Shown here one piece after another: positions 1 to 8,553 of a DNA stretch of 29,371 nt (position 1 is the first letter of the stretch; each line of letters starts with the position of its first letter). The stretch is taken from positions 1 to 29,371 of the IMG/VR virus record IMGVR_UViG_3300032297_000837. One strand, 5' to 3'. Position numbers and translations under genes: made by a program. Origin of the DNA: a virus. The notes under the pieces are model-generated. The model had not been told where the DNA came from. It saw only the letters and a list, made by a program, of their open reading frames with translations, and made no database searches.

Positions 1-5
1 GCCAT
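1..5 (-). CDS. Start of a further leftward gene, cut by the window edge
   Basis: Only the first five bases (ATGGC) are inside the window. The ATG lies one base after the TAA of the 107-aa gene, and a GGGAG ribosome binding site sits nine bases upstream, inside that gene's last codons. This matches the tight packing of the rest of the late block. Nothing can be said about the product. Confidence 0.45.
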
Positions 6-6
6 T

Positions 7-330
7 TTATATTACTCCCATGTTTACGAATAGATTGTAGTTATCTACTGCTGCATTTACTAATGCGATTTGTTGATTTCCAGAAGTAACCACAGCATTT
101 ACCTGAGAAGATCCTGCGTTAGTTATTGTTGTAACCTGTCCGCTAGATGCATTTGTTATCTCTGAAATTTTTGTATTTGTTAGTGCCACAATGTCGTTGA
201 CTCCCAAAAGCGATCCAAGGGATTCAAGGGATTTAGCCAAGAATACGATGTCTTGTGGTGTAAGAGTCGATGCAGATAGACCATTAATCTTGGTCTTTGC
301 CAACTCAATTTGTGCGGTAAGTGTTGTCAT
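7..330 (-). CDS. Small structural-type protein, paralogue of the C-terminal region of the FN3 tail protein
   Basis: This 107-aa protein is rich in Ser, Thr, Asn, Ala and Val and has no Cys. Its residues 8-65 align by eye with about residues 663-725 of the 883-aa FN3 protein encoded at 1662-4313. Shared features are a KIN(G/A)L start, a block like (A/S)KSL..L...LG(V/I)ND(I/V)VA, and an alternating A/T/V tail. The pattern looks helical or coiled-coil, as in shafts or trimerisation segments of tail fibres. A GAGGAG ribosome binding site lies seven bases before the ATG. It is the last complete gene of the leftward tail block. I infer a small tail or fibre accessory protein; no named family is recognised. 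Confidence 0.7.
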   Translation of the reverse strand: MTTLTAQIELAKTKINGLSASTLTPQDIVFLAKSLESLGSLLGVNDIVALTNTKISEITNASSGQVTTITNAGSSQVNAVVTSGNQQIALVNAAVDNYNLFVNMGVI

Positions 331-367
331 TTGTTTACTCCTCTAGAATATTGTATCATAGAACTCA

Positions 368-745
368 TTATACTGGAAGCTCTGGAAGGGTATATTCCAG
401 GTCTTCCGTCATTGTTTCTGGAAGGTCTCTTAGGGCCTGTCTGTAAGTTTCCCACTCTATTTTTTTTGCTTCTGATAAACCAGAATTTGGCAATTGAGTC
501 CAGTCTGATCTCATTAGCATTTCATCTCTATCTCTTCTTAATGAAAGGTACGCATAATCAGTTTTTAATGAAAGATAGTGTGAATCTCTTTCTTCTTCAT
601 CCATAACAACTGCAGCCCCAGAAACTAATTTATAGAATTTATTTTCATTGTCTTCTGGAATTGCATACCAATTTCCTTCTGGTTTTTCTTCTGCTAATAT
701 AACTTCGTCTTGAAATCCAAGTTCATTAAATTTTACGTATCTCAT
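368..745 (-). CDS. Tail assembly chaperone-like protein (Phage_tail_APC type)
   Basis: This 125-aa protein has a C-terminal block (about residues 72-110) with the signature of the phage tail assembly chaperone family: R(D/N)xxLxxSDWTQLP followed by a Trp-x2-YRQALRDLPE motif. In this family the motif typically occurs in small proteins encoded next to fibre genes that assist fibre or tail assembly. The N-terminal half (MRYVKFNELGF...) is a short beta-rich segment, also usual here. The ATG overlaps the stop of the upstream gene (TAATG) and has GGAG seven bases upstream. It lies directly after the 305-aa adhesin-like gene, so that protein or the FN3 protein is the likely client. The family match is by motif recognition only. 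Confidence 0.78.
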   Translation of the reverse strand: MRYVKFNELGFQDEVILAEEKPEGNWYAIPEDNENKFYKLVSGAAVVMDEEERDSHYLSLKTDYAYLSLRRDRDEMLMRSDWTQLPNSGLSEAKKIEWETYRQALRDLPETMTEDLEYTLPELPV

Positions 746-1662
746 TATCTATCTCCAAACAATTCTGCTGTTTTTCTCCACACCCTGTAAGCATTATATA
801 CGTTATACTCGTTAAGTTGATCATTGTATACTGATGCGGCTTGAGTCATTTTTAAATCTGGCTGAATCCAGAAATCTGAAAATGTGCTATTTAGCTCGTA
901 GAATTTATTATTCATTAAATGCTGGTTTGATCTCCAATAGTATCCACTAGCTACTTGCATGGCTACAATGGTAGTCTTTGGTGGAATTGCTCTTGCATGG
1001 CTCCATGTATAGTTAGAGTTACCGCCAGTTCTTTGTCCAGGAGTAATCCAGTTAATTCTAGTTACGTTATTATATGAACCATTTACGTCTGGAACACCCC
1101 AGGCAAAAGCTGATCCTTCGTGACCAGATGACCAATAAGATGTGTAGTGTCCCCAAACAGTTACAGTTTTTGTTAGTGTTGGATGATGGTTTCTTATGAA
1201 CATAAGTCTAAATCTAATTGGGTTGTAGTTGCTTCGGTTATCTAGAATTGAAATTACTTCAAATCCGCCAACAGTGGAGTTTGTTGCATATTCAATAACT
1301 CTATTTTCTCCAACATCTGAGTAGCTAAGTGTATTATTTCTAGAGTTTGTTCCAAGAGCCATCCAGAATGATCTTTCTGCATCTGGCTCGCTATTGTGAT
1401 AAGCATAGTATGATGTCCACGCTTCACCGCTTGACCAACCATATGACCATGAACCATTTCTGTATGTCATTGATGAAATTGTTGGAATCATATGAGGTCT
1501 GCGAGTTCCGTCTGTAACTTCTTTAAACAATCTGTCTTCTGCATTAGTGACTCCAAGGGATGCTGGAGTAATTCCAAGTGAAGATCCGTTTATTCCGATT
1601 GTTGCTAGATCGGCACCCTTAAGTCCTGACGATAATGTTAAAAGCGAGTCTAATGATGCCAT
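745..1662 (-). CDS. Tail fibre / receptor-binding-like protein, unknown family
   Basis: This 305-aa protein is rich in Trp, Tyr, Asn, Ser and Gly. It has many aromatic turn motifs (for example YRNGSWSYGWSSGEAW and WGHYTSYWSSGHEGSAFAWG), a composition typical of beta-rich, surface-exposed adhesin or sugar-binding domains. The first 50 residues are a simple Leu/Gly/Ser-rich leader that could be the trimer attachment. I chose the start at 1662 (MASLDS): it overlaps the upstream stop as TAATG and has GGAG nine bases before it. An in-frame ATG at 1677 would lack a good binding site. It lies between the FN3 protein and the assembly chaperone, so a distal fibre or receptor-binding role is plausible. 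No family is recognised. Confidence 0.7.
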   Translation of the reverse strand: MASLDSLLTLSSGLKGADLATIGINGSSLGITPASLGVTNAEDRLFKEVTDGTRRPHMIPTISSMTYRNGSWSYGWSSGEAWTSYYAYHNSEPDAERSFWMALGTNSRNNTLSYSDVGENRVIEYATNSTVGGFEVISILDNRSNYNPIRFRLMFIRNHHPTLTKTVTVWGHYTSYWSSGHEGSAFAWGVPDVNGSYNNVTRINWITPGQRTGGNSNYTWSHARAIPPKTTIVAMQVASGYYWRSNQHLMNNKFYELNSTFSDFWIQPDLKMTQAASVYNDQLNEYNVYNAYRVWRKTAELFGDR

Positions 1663-4313
1663 TATGCGATTCTCCATCCATTTGCAGTATTTGAATATAT
1701 TAATTTTAAAGCTCTATTGTTTACGTTAAATATAAGATCTTCTGCAGCGCCCTGAATTAATTCACCGTTTCTAGCTACTGTAAAAAAGTTTGTTGATGCG
1801 TTTCCAGAAATATCTATTATTTCTACAACGTGTCCTATTGCTGGGCCTGCTGGAAGCGTTAGTGTTAATCCGTTTACTCCGCCTTGGCCAGCTGGAGTAT
1901 TAACAAAAATTCTATCTCTATTAACCAAAAGCTTGCTTGTAGTTACAACTTGCCACGGATTATATCCAGCACTTGCTGCTAAAGCCGATGCTGTTGCAAT
2001 ATTTGATTCTTGATTTGTAATTACTGCTTCTAGAGAAGTAACTCTAGGATTAATATTGTCATAGGTTGCCTGCAAAGCAGTGTACTGACTTCTTAGATTT
2101 GAAACCTGTGTTCCATTTGCAGTTCCGCTTACTAGCGTAATTGCAGCTGCACCAGCATCATCAATTCTTTCAATTGCATTTGCCGTTGCTGCAACAACAT
2201 CATTTATACCAAGTGCTTCAGATAAAGTGACTAAAGATTTTGATACATAAAGTATTTGCTCTGCATTTAAAGCTGTAGATGTTAAGGCATTAATTTTACC
2301 CTTAATTGTATCAATCTGATTTGACAAAGTAGCGTAGTTTGCTGAGCTTCCGAAATCAGTTGTAATAATATTACTTGATTGTGACTGCTCGCCTTCAGAA
2401 GAACTTGTAATAGCTCTGATTTTAAATGTATAAGCAGTTGCTGGGGTAAGACCTGTAATAAGAATTGGTGATGTGGCTCCTGCGCCAGTTCCTCCAATTG
2501 GAGTAGATACAGCAGTATATCCAATTATTGTTTGTCCGTTAGTTACGGTTGGAGGTGTAAAAGCAAGAACCGCTGTCGTTGCGCCAGTTTTTGCAGCAAC
2601 ACCAACTGTAGGAGGTCCAGGTGGAGCCGTATCTGTATTTACAATATTACTTGCAGCAGATTGAGGACCAGTTCCAACTGAGTTAATTGCTGCTACTTTA
2701 AATGTGTAATGAGTTGCTGGGGTTAATCCTGTAAATGTAATTGGTGATGTTGTTGAGGTTGCAATTACTCCACCAGGAGTTGATGTACCAATGTAACCAA
2801 TAATTGCTGCTCCACCGTTTGAGGCTGGTGCGGTAAATGCAACAGTTGCAGTTGTTGATCCTGTCTTGGTACCAGTGCCAATTGTTGGAGCTCCAGGAAC
2901 AAAAACGTCGGTGGCATCTGTTGTTATAGTATTACTTGAGTTAGAATTTGAGCTATCTCCAACAAAGTTAGTTGCTACTACTCTAAAAGTATATTCGGTT
3001 GCAGGGGCTAGCCCTACAACTGTAATTGGTGATACCGAACCAGAAGCAATAATATTTCCAGGGGTTGATGTGACCGTGTATCCAGAAATTGCTGCCCCAC
3101 CGTCTGAGGCTGGTGCGGTAAATGCAACACGTGCTGTGGTTGATGATAATTTTGTAGCGGTTCCAATTGTTGGGGCACCAGGAACTGTGGCATCTGAAGT
3201 AATTTGATTACTTGCTGCAGAAGCAACAGAAGTACCAGCAGAGTTAGTTGCCGTTACGGTAAAAGTGTAAGATGATGCAGGACTTAGTCCTGTAATATTA
3301 ATTGGAGACGCTGATCCATTTGCAGTAATTCCGCCAGGGCTTGAGGTAACAGTATATTGTGTTACTGCTGCTCCATTATTTACAGATGGTGGAGTAAATG
3401 TAATTCTTGCTGTTGTTGAGCCAGTTTTTGTGGCGGTTCCAATTGTTGGGGCACCAGGTGCCGCTGCATCTGTAGTAATAGTATTACTTGAAGATGAGTT
3501 AATTCCAGCGCCTTGTGAGTTGGTTGCAAAAACTATAAATGTATAGTCTGTTCCAGGGGTTAATCCTGTAACGGGGATTGTGCCTGTACCTGCTTGTGAA
3601 AGGGTTCCAGTAATTCCACCAGGAGTGGATACAGCAGTGTAGCTAGTAATTGCAAATCCGCCATCTGATGATGGTTGAGTAAATGCTACTGTTGCAGTTG
3701 TTGAACCTGTTTTAGTGGCTTCACCTACTGTTGGGGCGCCTGGCGTATTAGGATTTATATAATCTGTAGTTGCAGTATTACTTTCCTGTGAAGGGCTAGA
3801 TGTGCCGATAGCGTTTATTGCTACTACCGAAAATGTATATGCTGTTCCTGAAGTCAAGCCTGTAACTGTAATTGGTGAAGATGTTCCGACAGATTGAATA
3901 CTTCCAGGTGTAGATGTTACTGTGTATCTCGCAATTGGGCTACCACCATCAGATGCTGGTGGTGTAAATGCAACAGTTGCTGTAGAAGTTCCTGTTTTCG
4001 TGGCAGGACCAATTGTTGGGGCTCCAGGTGCTGTAGAGTCTGTTGTTATAGTATTACTTGAAGAAGAGGGGCCAGATTCACCATCAGCATTAGTAGCCGT
4101 TACTGTAAATGTATAGTTTGTTCCAGGTTGTAATCCTGTAACCGTAATTGGAGATGTTGCGGATGAAGCAGATATGCTGCCAGGAGTTGATAGGGCAGTG
4201 TAGCTAGTGATTGCAGATCCACCATCATTAAGTGGTGCTGCAAATCCAACAGTTGCTGTTGTTGAGCCTGTTTTTGTAGCCGTGCCAATTATTGGAACAT
4301 CTGATACTGCCAT
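1662..4313 (-). CDS. Tail protein with seven fibronectin type III repeats
   Basis: This 883-aa protein has residues 1-655 made of seven tandem FN3 domains of about 90-95 aa. Each has the order P-x-PTIG-ATKTGSTTA, VAFT.P.SDGG, ITSYT..STPG, SPI.VTGL.P.T.YTF.V.A.N and SNTITTD. FN3 arrays are common in phage tail and fibre proteins, where they are thought to bind surface glycans weakly. Residues 656-785 are a helical segment whose first part is duplicated in the 107-aa protein at 7-330. Residues about 786-883 are a beta-rich C-terminal domain with a NPWQVV..SK and LTLPAG motif, also seen in other phage fibres. AAAGGAG precedes the ATG by six bases. A virion tail component is near certain; the exact position in the tail is not. 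Confidence 0.88.
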   Translation of the reverse strand: MAVSDVPIIGTATKTGSTTATVGFAAPLNDGGSAITSYTALSTPGSISASSATSPITVTGLQPGTNYTFTVTATNADGESGPSSSSNTITTDSTAPGAPTIGPATKTGTSTATVAFTPPASDGGSPIARYTVTSTPGSIQSVGTSSPITVTGLTSGTAYTFSVVAINAIGTSSPSQESNTATTDYINPNTPGAPTVGEATKTGSTTATVAFTQPSSDGGFAITSYTAVSTPGGITGTLSQAGTGTIPVTGLTPGTDYTFIVFATNSQGAGINSSSSNTITTDAAAPGAPTIGTATKTGSTTARITFTPPSVNNGAAVTQYTVTSSPGGITANGSASPINITGLSPASSYTFTVTATNSAGTSVASAASNQITSDATVPGAPTIGTATKLSSTTARVAFTAPASDGGAAISGYTVTSTPGNIIASGSVSPITVVGLAPATEYTFRVVATNFVGDSSNSNSSNTITTDATDVFVPGAPTIGTGTKTGSTTATVAFTAPASNGGAAIIGYIGTSTPGGVIATSTTSPITFTGLTPATHYTFKVAAINSVGTGPQSAASNIVNTDTAPPGPPTVGVAAKTGATTAVLAFTPPTVTNGQTIIGYTAVSTPIGGTGAGATSPILITGLTPATAYTFKIRAITSSSEGEQSQSSNIITTDFGSSANYATLSNQIDTIKGKINALTSTALNAEQILYVSKSLVTLSEALGINDVVAATANAIERIDDAGAAAITLVSGTANGTQVSNLRSQYTALQATYDNINPRVTSLEAVITNQESNIATASALAASAGYNPWQVVTTSKLLVNRDRIFVNTPAGQGGVNGLTLTLPAGPAIGHVVEIIDISGNASTNFFTVARNGELIQGAAEDLIFNVNNRALKLIYSNTANGWRIA
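2349..4313 (-). repeat. Seven tandem FN3-coding repeats, about 280 bp each
   Basis: The DNA coding for residues 1-655 of the FN3 tail protein repeats about every 270-290 bp. Recurring words at unit junctions include GTACCAATTGTTGG-like and CCACCATCTGATG-like strings on the plus strand. The units are diverged rather than identical, so the array looks old, but it is still a likely substrate for unequal recombination and copy-number change. Confidence 0.8.
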
Positions 4314-4325
4314 TTTGTACTCCTT

Positions 4326-7300
4326 TTATGCCTGAGCTTCTGTCCAAGACAAACGAGCTGAAATATCTCCAGATGTTAATCCTAGGTTTGTTGCAACGAT
4401 TGTTAAAATGTCTGGACCATTAGGGAATCCTGGAGCTTTAAAGTTTCCATCACCAGAAAGAATTGATGTTCCCAAGTCTTTAACCTTTGATAAATCAAAT
4501 GTGGTTGCTGAATAGTTTGTACCACCAGTACCGTCGGTGTAGAAGGCAAAAGCCTGATCTCCACCTCTAATTGTTGTGATCGGGTTAGTTACAGTAGATC
4601 CTGTTCTACCAGTGTTATCGTGATAGATAACCTGTGCTAGTGATCCACCAGGAATTCTAATAGTTTCCCAATCGTTTGGAAGATTTACTCCAGTAGGGAA
4701 TGCTGATGGGTTATAAATACCCTGAATCAAGAAGGCTCCCTGAGCAAGAATACCTAGTGAACTTAATGCAAGCTGCATAGTGTTAAGAGTTTCTCTCTTA
4801 CCGTAATTTCTTCCAATTCCGTTGTCAGCAGATGGAGCAATTCTAATTGAAAGAAGCGGTCTTGGAATTGCTGTTGTACCAAAGCTCTGGGAAACAGATC
4901 CTTGAGGAGTAACAATACTTGTTGGAATTGTAGTTCCGAATGGTATCGTATACTGAATTGTATTGCTTGTTACTGCACTTACTGTATACGTACCATTAAA
5001 TGTTATACTTTCAGTAGCAGTTGCAGATGTTTGTAACTGTGAAGTATATCCGTAAACTCCAGCAAGAGTGATGTCAAATGTGTTTGACGTTACTGCAGTT
5101 ATATCTCTAGATCCATTCAACACACCAACAACTGCAGTAGTCTGAATTTGACCATTTTGAAGATTTCTAGAAAGAACTGAGTTTGCTATTGTTACAGTCT
5201 GACCCTGAACAAAATTGTGAGCACCTTGAGTTGTAACTCTTATGTTTGACGCAGAAAGTCTTTGAATGCTTGTTATTGATGCTACAGTGTTTACGTCAGA
5301 AACTCTAACTGGGTATCCAACCTGCAACTGATGAGGTGCCGCAGTTGTTACTGTTGCAACACCTGCTGTGGCAGACTTTGAGGCAATCTTTGCAATAACT
5401 TCACCAGAACCTGCAACGTTTACGAATCTCTGCATACCAGCGGTAAAGATAAAGTTCTTATCATCATCAAACTTACCGTCCATGATAACAGATGATCCCC
5501 AGTGGCTAATTACTGGAGCACATGTATTTGTAATTGTTTGAACTGAAACTTGTGCAATTCCAGTTCCGTTTGTAATAGTATTATCTGGAAGGTACGTTGC
5601 ATTATTTGAAGATCCAGTTAGCTGAACTGCTTGTCCCTGCAGATAAGAAGTCATTGGTTGTCTTCTATTAATATTAACAGGATATCCCTGTGCAATAGAG
5701 TTATATTCTCTACTTGTAATTGTGTAAGAACAAATTTCAAAATTAGTATCGTCTTTTATTACCAAGAATCCTTGATCTGGCCAAAACTTAACACTGTCAA
5801 CATACATAACAATCATTGTTGGAGTTAGTGCTGATCCAACTATTCCTGAAGATCCAGCCTTTAGCTTTGTACTAAAGAATGGTGAGTTGATTGCTTCATA
5901 TCTTGCTGGAAGGTTTCCAGAACGCATGTAAGCTTCTGTATTTCTATTATTGTTAGGCATCTTGTGGCAATATACAATATTTCCTTCTGTGCCTCTAAAT
6001 CCGAATCTAATGAATCCCGCACCATACCATGTATAGTCAATGTAAGCCATCTGCATTAATGCAGGGTCTAGAGTATATCCTGAAGGCCCCTTGCCATCAA
6101 GCTTATCTACGTTCCACTCAGTTTGAGGAACTCTAATTTCTTGAGTTATAACATAAGATGAATTTGTTACAGAGTCTCCCTTATATGCAGGGCTAACCTT
6201 CATATTGGTATCTGATGCAATCTCAATAACTGTGTAGTTTGCTCCCTTTATAACAATTTGGTCTCCGACCAATAACTGCTTTCTAAATCTTGTATTTACA
6301 CCAGTAATTGTATTTGAGAATTTGGTTGCAGCAACTTTACCAAATAGGTCCTTCTTAGAGAATCTTCTAACTGCATACAGGTATGTGCCGTCGTATTCAA
6401 GGAAGAATCCGTTTTGGTCATTGAACATACCAGTTCTTGTTGCAGCACCCTCCCACTTATAAACAGTAACTGAAACATCAACTCCTCCTGGGAACTGATC
6501 GGTAGCAGTTAAGTTTTGTGTAAGAGGCATTATGTACTGGAACTCATTTGTTCCTAAAACATTTGTAACTGTAAACTTGCCGTTCCAAGGATTGTAAGTT
6601 CCTGCTGTTTGAACTCCGTCTACCTTAATTTTTGCTCCTGGCTGCATTCCGTGATCTTGAATTGTACGGACTGTTACAACCTGATTTCCAATCAAAACTC
6701 CAGCTACTGATATTTGGTCTACGTCAAAAGTTGGGGTAAACTTTACACCAGTTGAAAACTGAATTGACTTTCCTGATTGATATCTAAAGTGACGACGTGT
6801 TTGACGAATAACTCTTACACCACAAACATTGTCTGTTGTTGAAAGAATAACTCCGCCATCATGTGGTCTGTGCTGAACGTAGCCATTTGGCTTTGCATAA
6901 AGTCCTACCCCATTTGTAATAATTGGGTTAGCAACCTGTGAATCCATTCTAAATTTTATTTGGTTTGGAGCTGAGACGTTAAATACTCTCCAGGATCCCT
7001 TGATTGAACAATTTGGATTCTGGCTTCCAATTAGAATTGGTGTTCCTGGAAGAAGTCCATGAGCCGTGCTTGTTGTAATTGTAATTGTAGATTGTGCTGC
7101 TCCGTCTGAGTTTGCAGACCAACCTTGAAGTCCGACAGCATCGCTTCCGCCTGGAATGTGTGCGTTATCGAAGATTCCTCCACCAGTAACTGATGTAAGG
7201 CTTCCATCTGCAATTGATCCAGAAACAATTCCGTTTGCTAAATATGTAAATGTAAATCCGTCTGCGCTTACTGTTTCAACTGGAAAAGTTCCTTCAGCTA

Positions 7301-7883
7301 AAGGATTTTTTGTATCTTGAAGTGAAACAACATCTCCTGGAAGAAGTTCTGTTGCTGGGCTAGAAACAACTACTGTAATTGTAGATCTTGGTGAAACACC
7401 GTCTCCAGTTACGCTTACTACGTCAAATGAGTTTCCGCCTGTTGCTCTAGAAAAGAATGATGGGTAGTTTGATGTTAGAACTAAAGCTTCCCACTTAGAG
7501 CTCTGAATACCATATTCAAAGTCTGTATCCATTAAAGATTGTGGTGGGGCAACTCTTAGTTTATTTACTGCATCCATAAGTGGCTCTGTAAATGTTACTG
7601 TTTCTGCTGGCTCATCAACTATGATTGCAAGCTGATCTGTAGAAGCCATTGTTGCACAATTATACTTAAGAGTAATTATTGTTTTTGGCTCGTATCCAAC
7701 TTCATTGTCAACTGCAAAAGAAACTGCGCCTAGGTTAGTGTCGGAGAAGTTATAGATTACCTTACCCTGAGTGGTATTTGTGATAAGCATCAATCGGTCT
7801 TGTCTTACTATTCTTGGAATAGTAATTTGATTCGTGCTTGGATTAAATACGTAGTATGCGTGTTCTATTTGTCTTCTTGACAT
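4326..7883 (-). CDS. Large virion structural (tail) protein with FCCH/Ig-like repeats
   Basis: At 1185 aa this is the largest protein of the window. Near residues 116-146 it has a segment of the form SLMDTDFEYGIQSSKWE followed by PSFFSR. I recognise this from large structural proteins of marine T4-like and pelagic phages. Several units of about 70-90 aa follow a pattern such as T.A(H)G(L/M)..G..(I/V).(I/V).G...NG.(F/W).V..V....F.Y, resembling the FCCH-like repeats often annotated in phage tail proteins. The remainder is beta-rich and low in Cys. AGGAG lies seven bases before the ATG. It sits between the collagen-like fibre and the FN3 protein, so a baseplate-to-fibre connector or long fibre is likely. 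The role within the tail is inferred. Confidence 0.8.
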   Translation of the reverse strand: MSRRQIEHAYYVFNPSTNQITIPRIVRQDRLMLITNTTQGKVIYNFSDTNLGAVSFAVDNEVGYEPKTIITLKYNCATMASTDQLAIIVDEPAETVTFTEPLMDAVNKLRVAPPQSLMDTDFEYGIQSSKWEALVLTSNYPSFFSRATGGNSFDVVSVTGDGVSPRSTITVVVSSPATELLPGDVVSLQDTKNPLAEGTFPVETVSADGFTFTYLANGIVSGSIADGSLTSVTGGGIFDNAHIPGGSDAVGLQGWSANSDGAAQSTITITTSTAHGLLPGTPILIGSQNPNCSIKGSWRVFNVSAPNQIKFRMDSQVANPIITNGVGLYAKPNGYVQHRPHDGGVILSTTDNVCGVRVIRQTRRHFRYQSGKSIQFSTGVKFTPTFDVDQISVAGVLIGNQVVTVRTIQDHGMQPGAKIKVDGVQTAGTYNPWNGKFTVTNVLGTNEFQYIMPLTQNLTATDQFPGGVDVSVTVYKWEGAATRTGMFNDQNGFFLEYDGTYLYAVRRFSKKDLFGKVAATKFSNTITGVNTRFRKQLLVGDQIVIKGANYTVIEIASDTNMKVSPAYKGDSVTNSSYVITQEIRVPQTEWNVDKLDGKGPSGYTLDPALMQMAYIDYTWYGAGFIRFGFRGTEGNIVYCHKMPNNNRNTEAYMRSGNLPARYEAINSPFFSTKLKAGSSGIVGSALTPTMIVMYVDSVKFWPDQGFLVIKDDTNFEICSYTITSREYNSIAQGYPVNINRRQPMTSYLQGQAVQLTGSSNNATYLPDNTITNGTGIAQVSVQTITNTCAPVISHWGSSVIMDGKFDDDKNFIFTAGMQRFVNVAGSGEVIAKIASKSATAGVATVTTAAPHQLQVGYPVRVSDVNTVASITSIQRLSASNIRVTTQGAHNFVQGQTVTIANSVLSRNLQNGQIQTTAVVGVLNGSRDITAVTSNTFDITLAGVYGYTSQLQTSATATESITFNGTYTVSAVTSNTIQYTIPFGTTIPTSIVTPQGSVSQSFGTTAIPRPLLSIRIAPSADNGIGRNYGKRETLNTMQLALSSLGILAQGAFLIQGIYNPSAFPTGVNLPNDWETIRIPGGSLAQVIYHDNTGRTGSTVTNPITTIRGGDQAFAFYTDGTGGTNYSATTFDLSKVKDLGTSILSGDGNFKAPGFPNGPDILTIVATNLGLTSGDISARLSWTEAQA

Positions 7884-7893
7884 TTATATTCTC

Positions 7894-8514
7894 CTAAAAT
7901 AAATAACTTGATGCTGCAAATTTACTGTTCAACTCTGTTTGAGTCAAAGTACTTGTATACTTTGGATAATATAGACCTAGGTTTAGCATTGCGTCTACCC
8001 TAGCTACCGTTGTTTCCTCAAGTATATCATTAGCTAGTTCATTACCAGAAGGTCCAACTGCACCTGTTGCTCCAGTTAATCCCTGTAATCCTTGCGGACC
8101 TCTAATATTTCCCTGTAATGTCCATGTTGCTGAGGTCGAATTATATTGGAACCAGTCGCCTGTTGTTGTATTTAAATAATTATCTAAACCTAATTTATTT
8201 GCTGGGTTTTGTGCAGTTGGGTCTGCAATTCCAGTGAAGTTATACGAACCTCTTTGTCCAGCTGTTCCCTGTGGTCCCGCTGCACCTGCAGCACCCGCTG
8301 GTCCCTGTGTTCCAGCAGGTAGACTAAAATTTAATATTGCTGCTGAGGCTGTTCCACTATTTGTAACAGATGGTGCTGATCCTGAAGGTAATGTATTTGT
8401 TGCACCTATAGATATTGTTGCTGCTTGTCCAGGCAAACCTTGAGGACCTTGTGCTCCTGGTCGTGATCCTGCTACTACAACCCAGGCCGTGCCATTCCAA
8501 CGCTTTAGTGACAT
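7894..8514 (-). CDS. Collagen-like tail fibre protein
   Basis: This 206-aa protein has three separate runs of G-x-y collagen triplets: residues about 19-30 (GAQGPQGLPGQ), 68-88 (GTQGPAGAAGAAGPQGTAGQ) and 138-157 (GPQGLQGLTGATGAVGPSG). Short beta-rich segments with Trp and Tyr separate them. Phage collagen-like triplets form trimeric stalks in tail fibres. The N-terminus (MSLKRWNGTAWV) is the short module often found at fibre attachment ends. The C-terminus (LTQTELNSKF..SSYLF) is a likely capping motif. GGAGG lies nine bases before the ATG. It belongs to the same leftward tail block as its neighbours. Confidence 0.85.
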   Translation of the reverse strand: MSLKRWNGTAWVVVAGSRPGAQGPQGLPGQAATISIGATNTLPSGSAPSVTNSGTASAAILNFSLPAGTQGPAGAAGAAGPQGTAGQRGSYNFTGIADPTAQNPANKLGLDNYLNTTTGDWFQYNSTSATWTLQGNIRGPQGLQGLTGATGAVGPSGNELANDILEETTVARVDAMLNLGLYYPKYTSTLTQTELNSKFAASSYLF

Positions 8515-8553
8515 ATTATAATTCCTCCAAGTGTCATTATACTATAAATTTGT

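Noticed and set aside
2349-4313. CRISPR-like periodicity
   Set aside because: The repeats are diverged, about 280 bp long and in frame, so they are FN3 coding repeats and not a CRISPR array.
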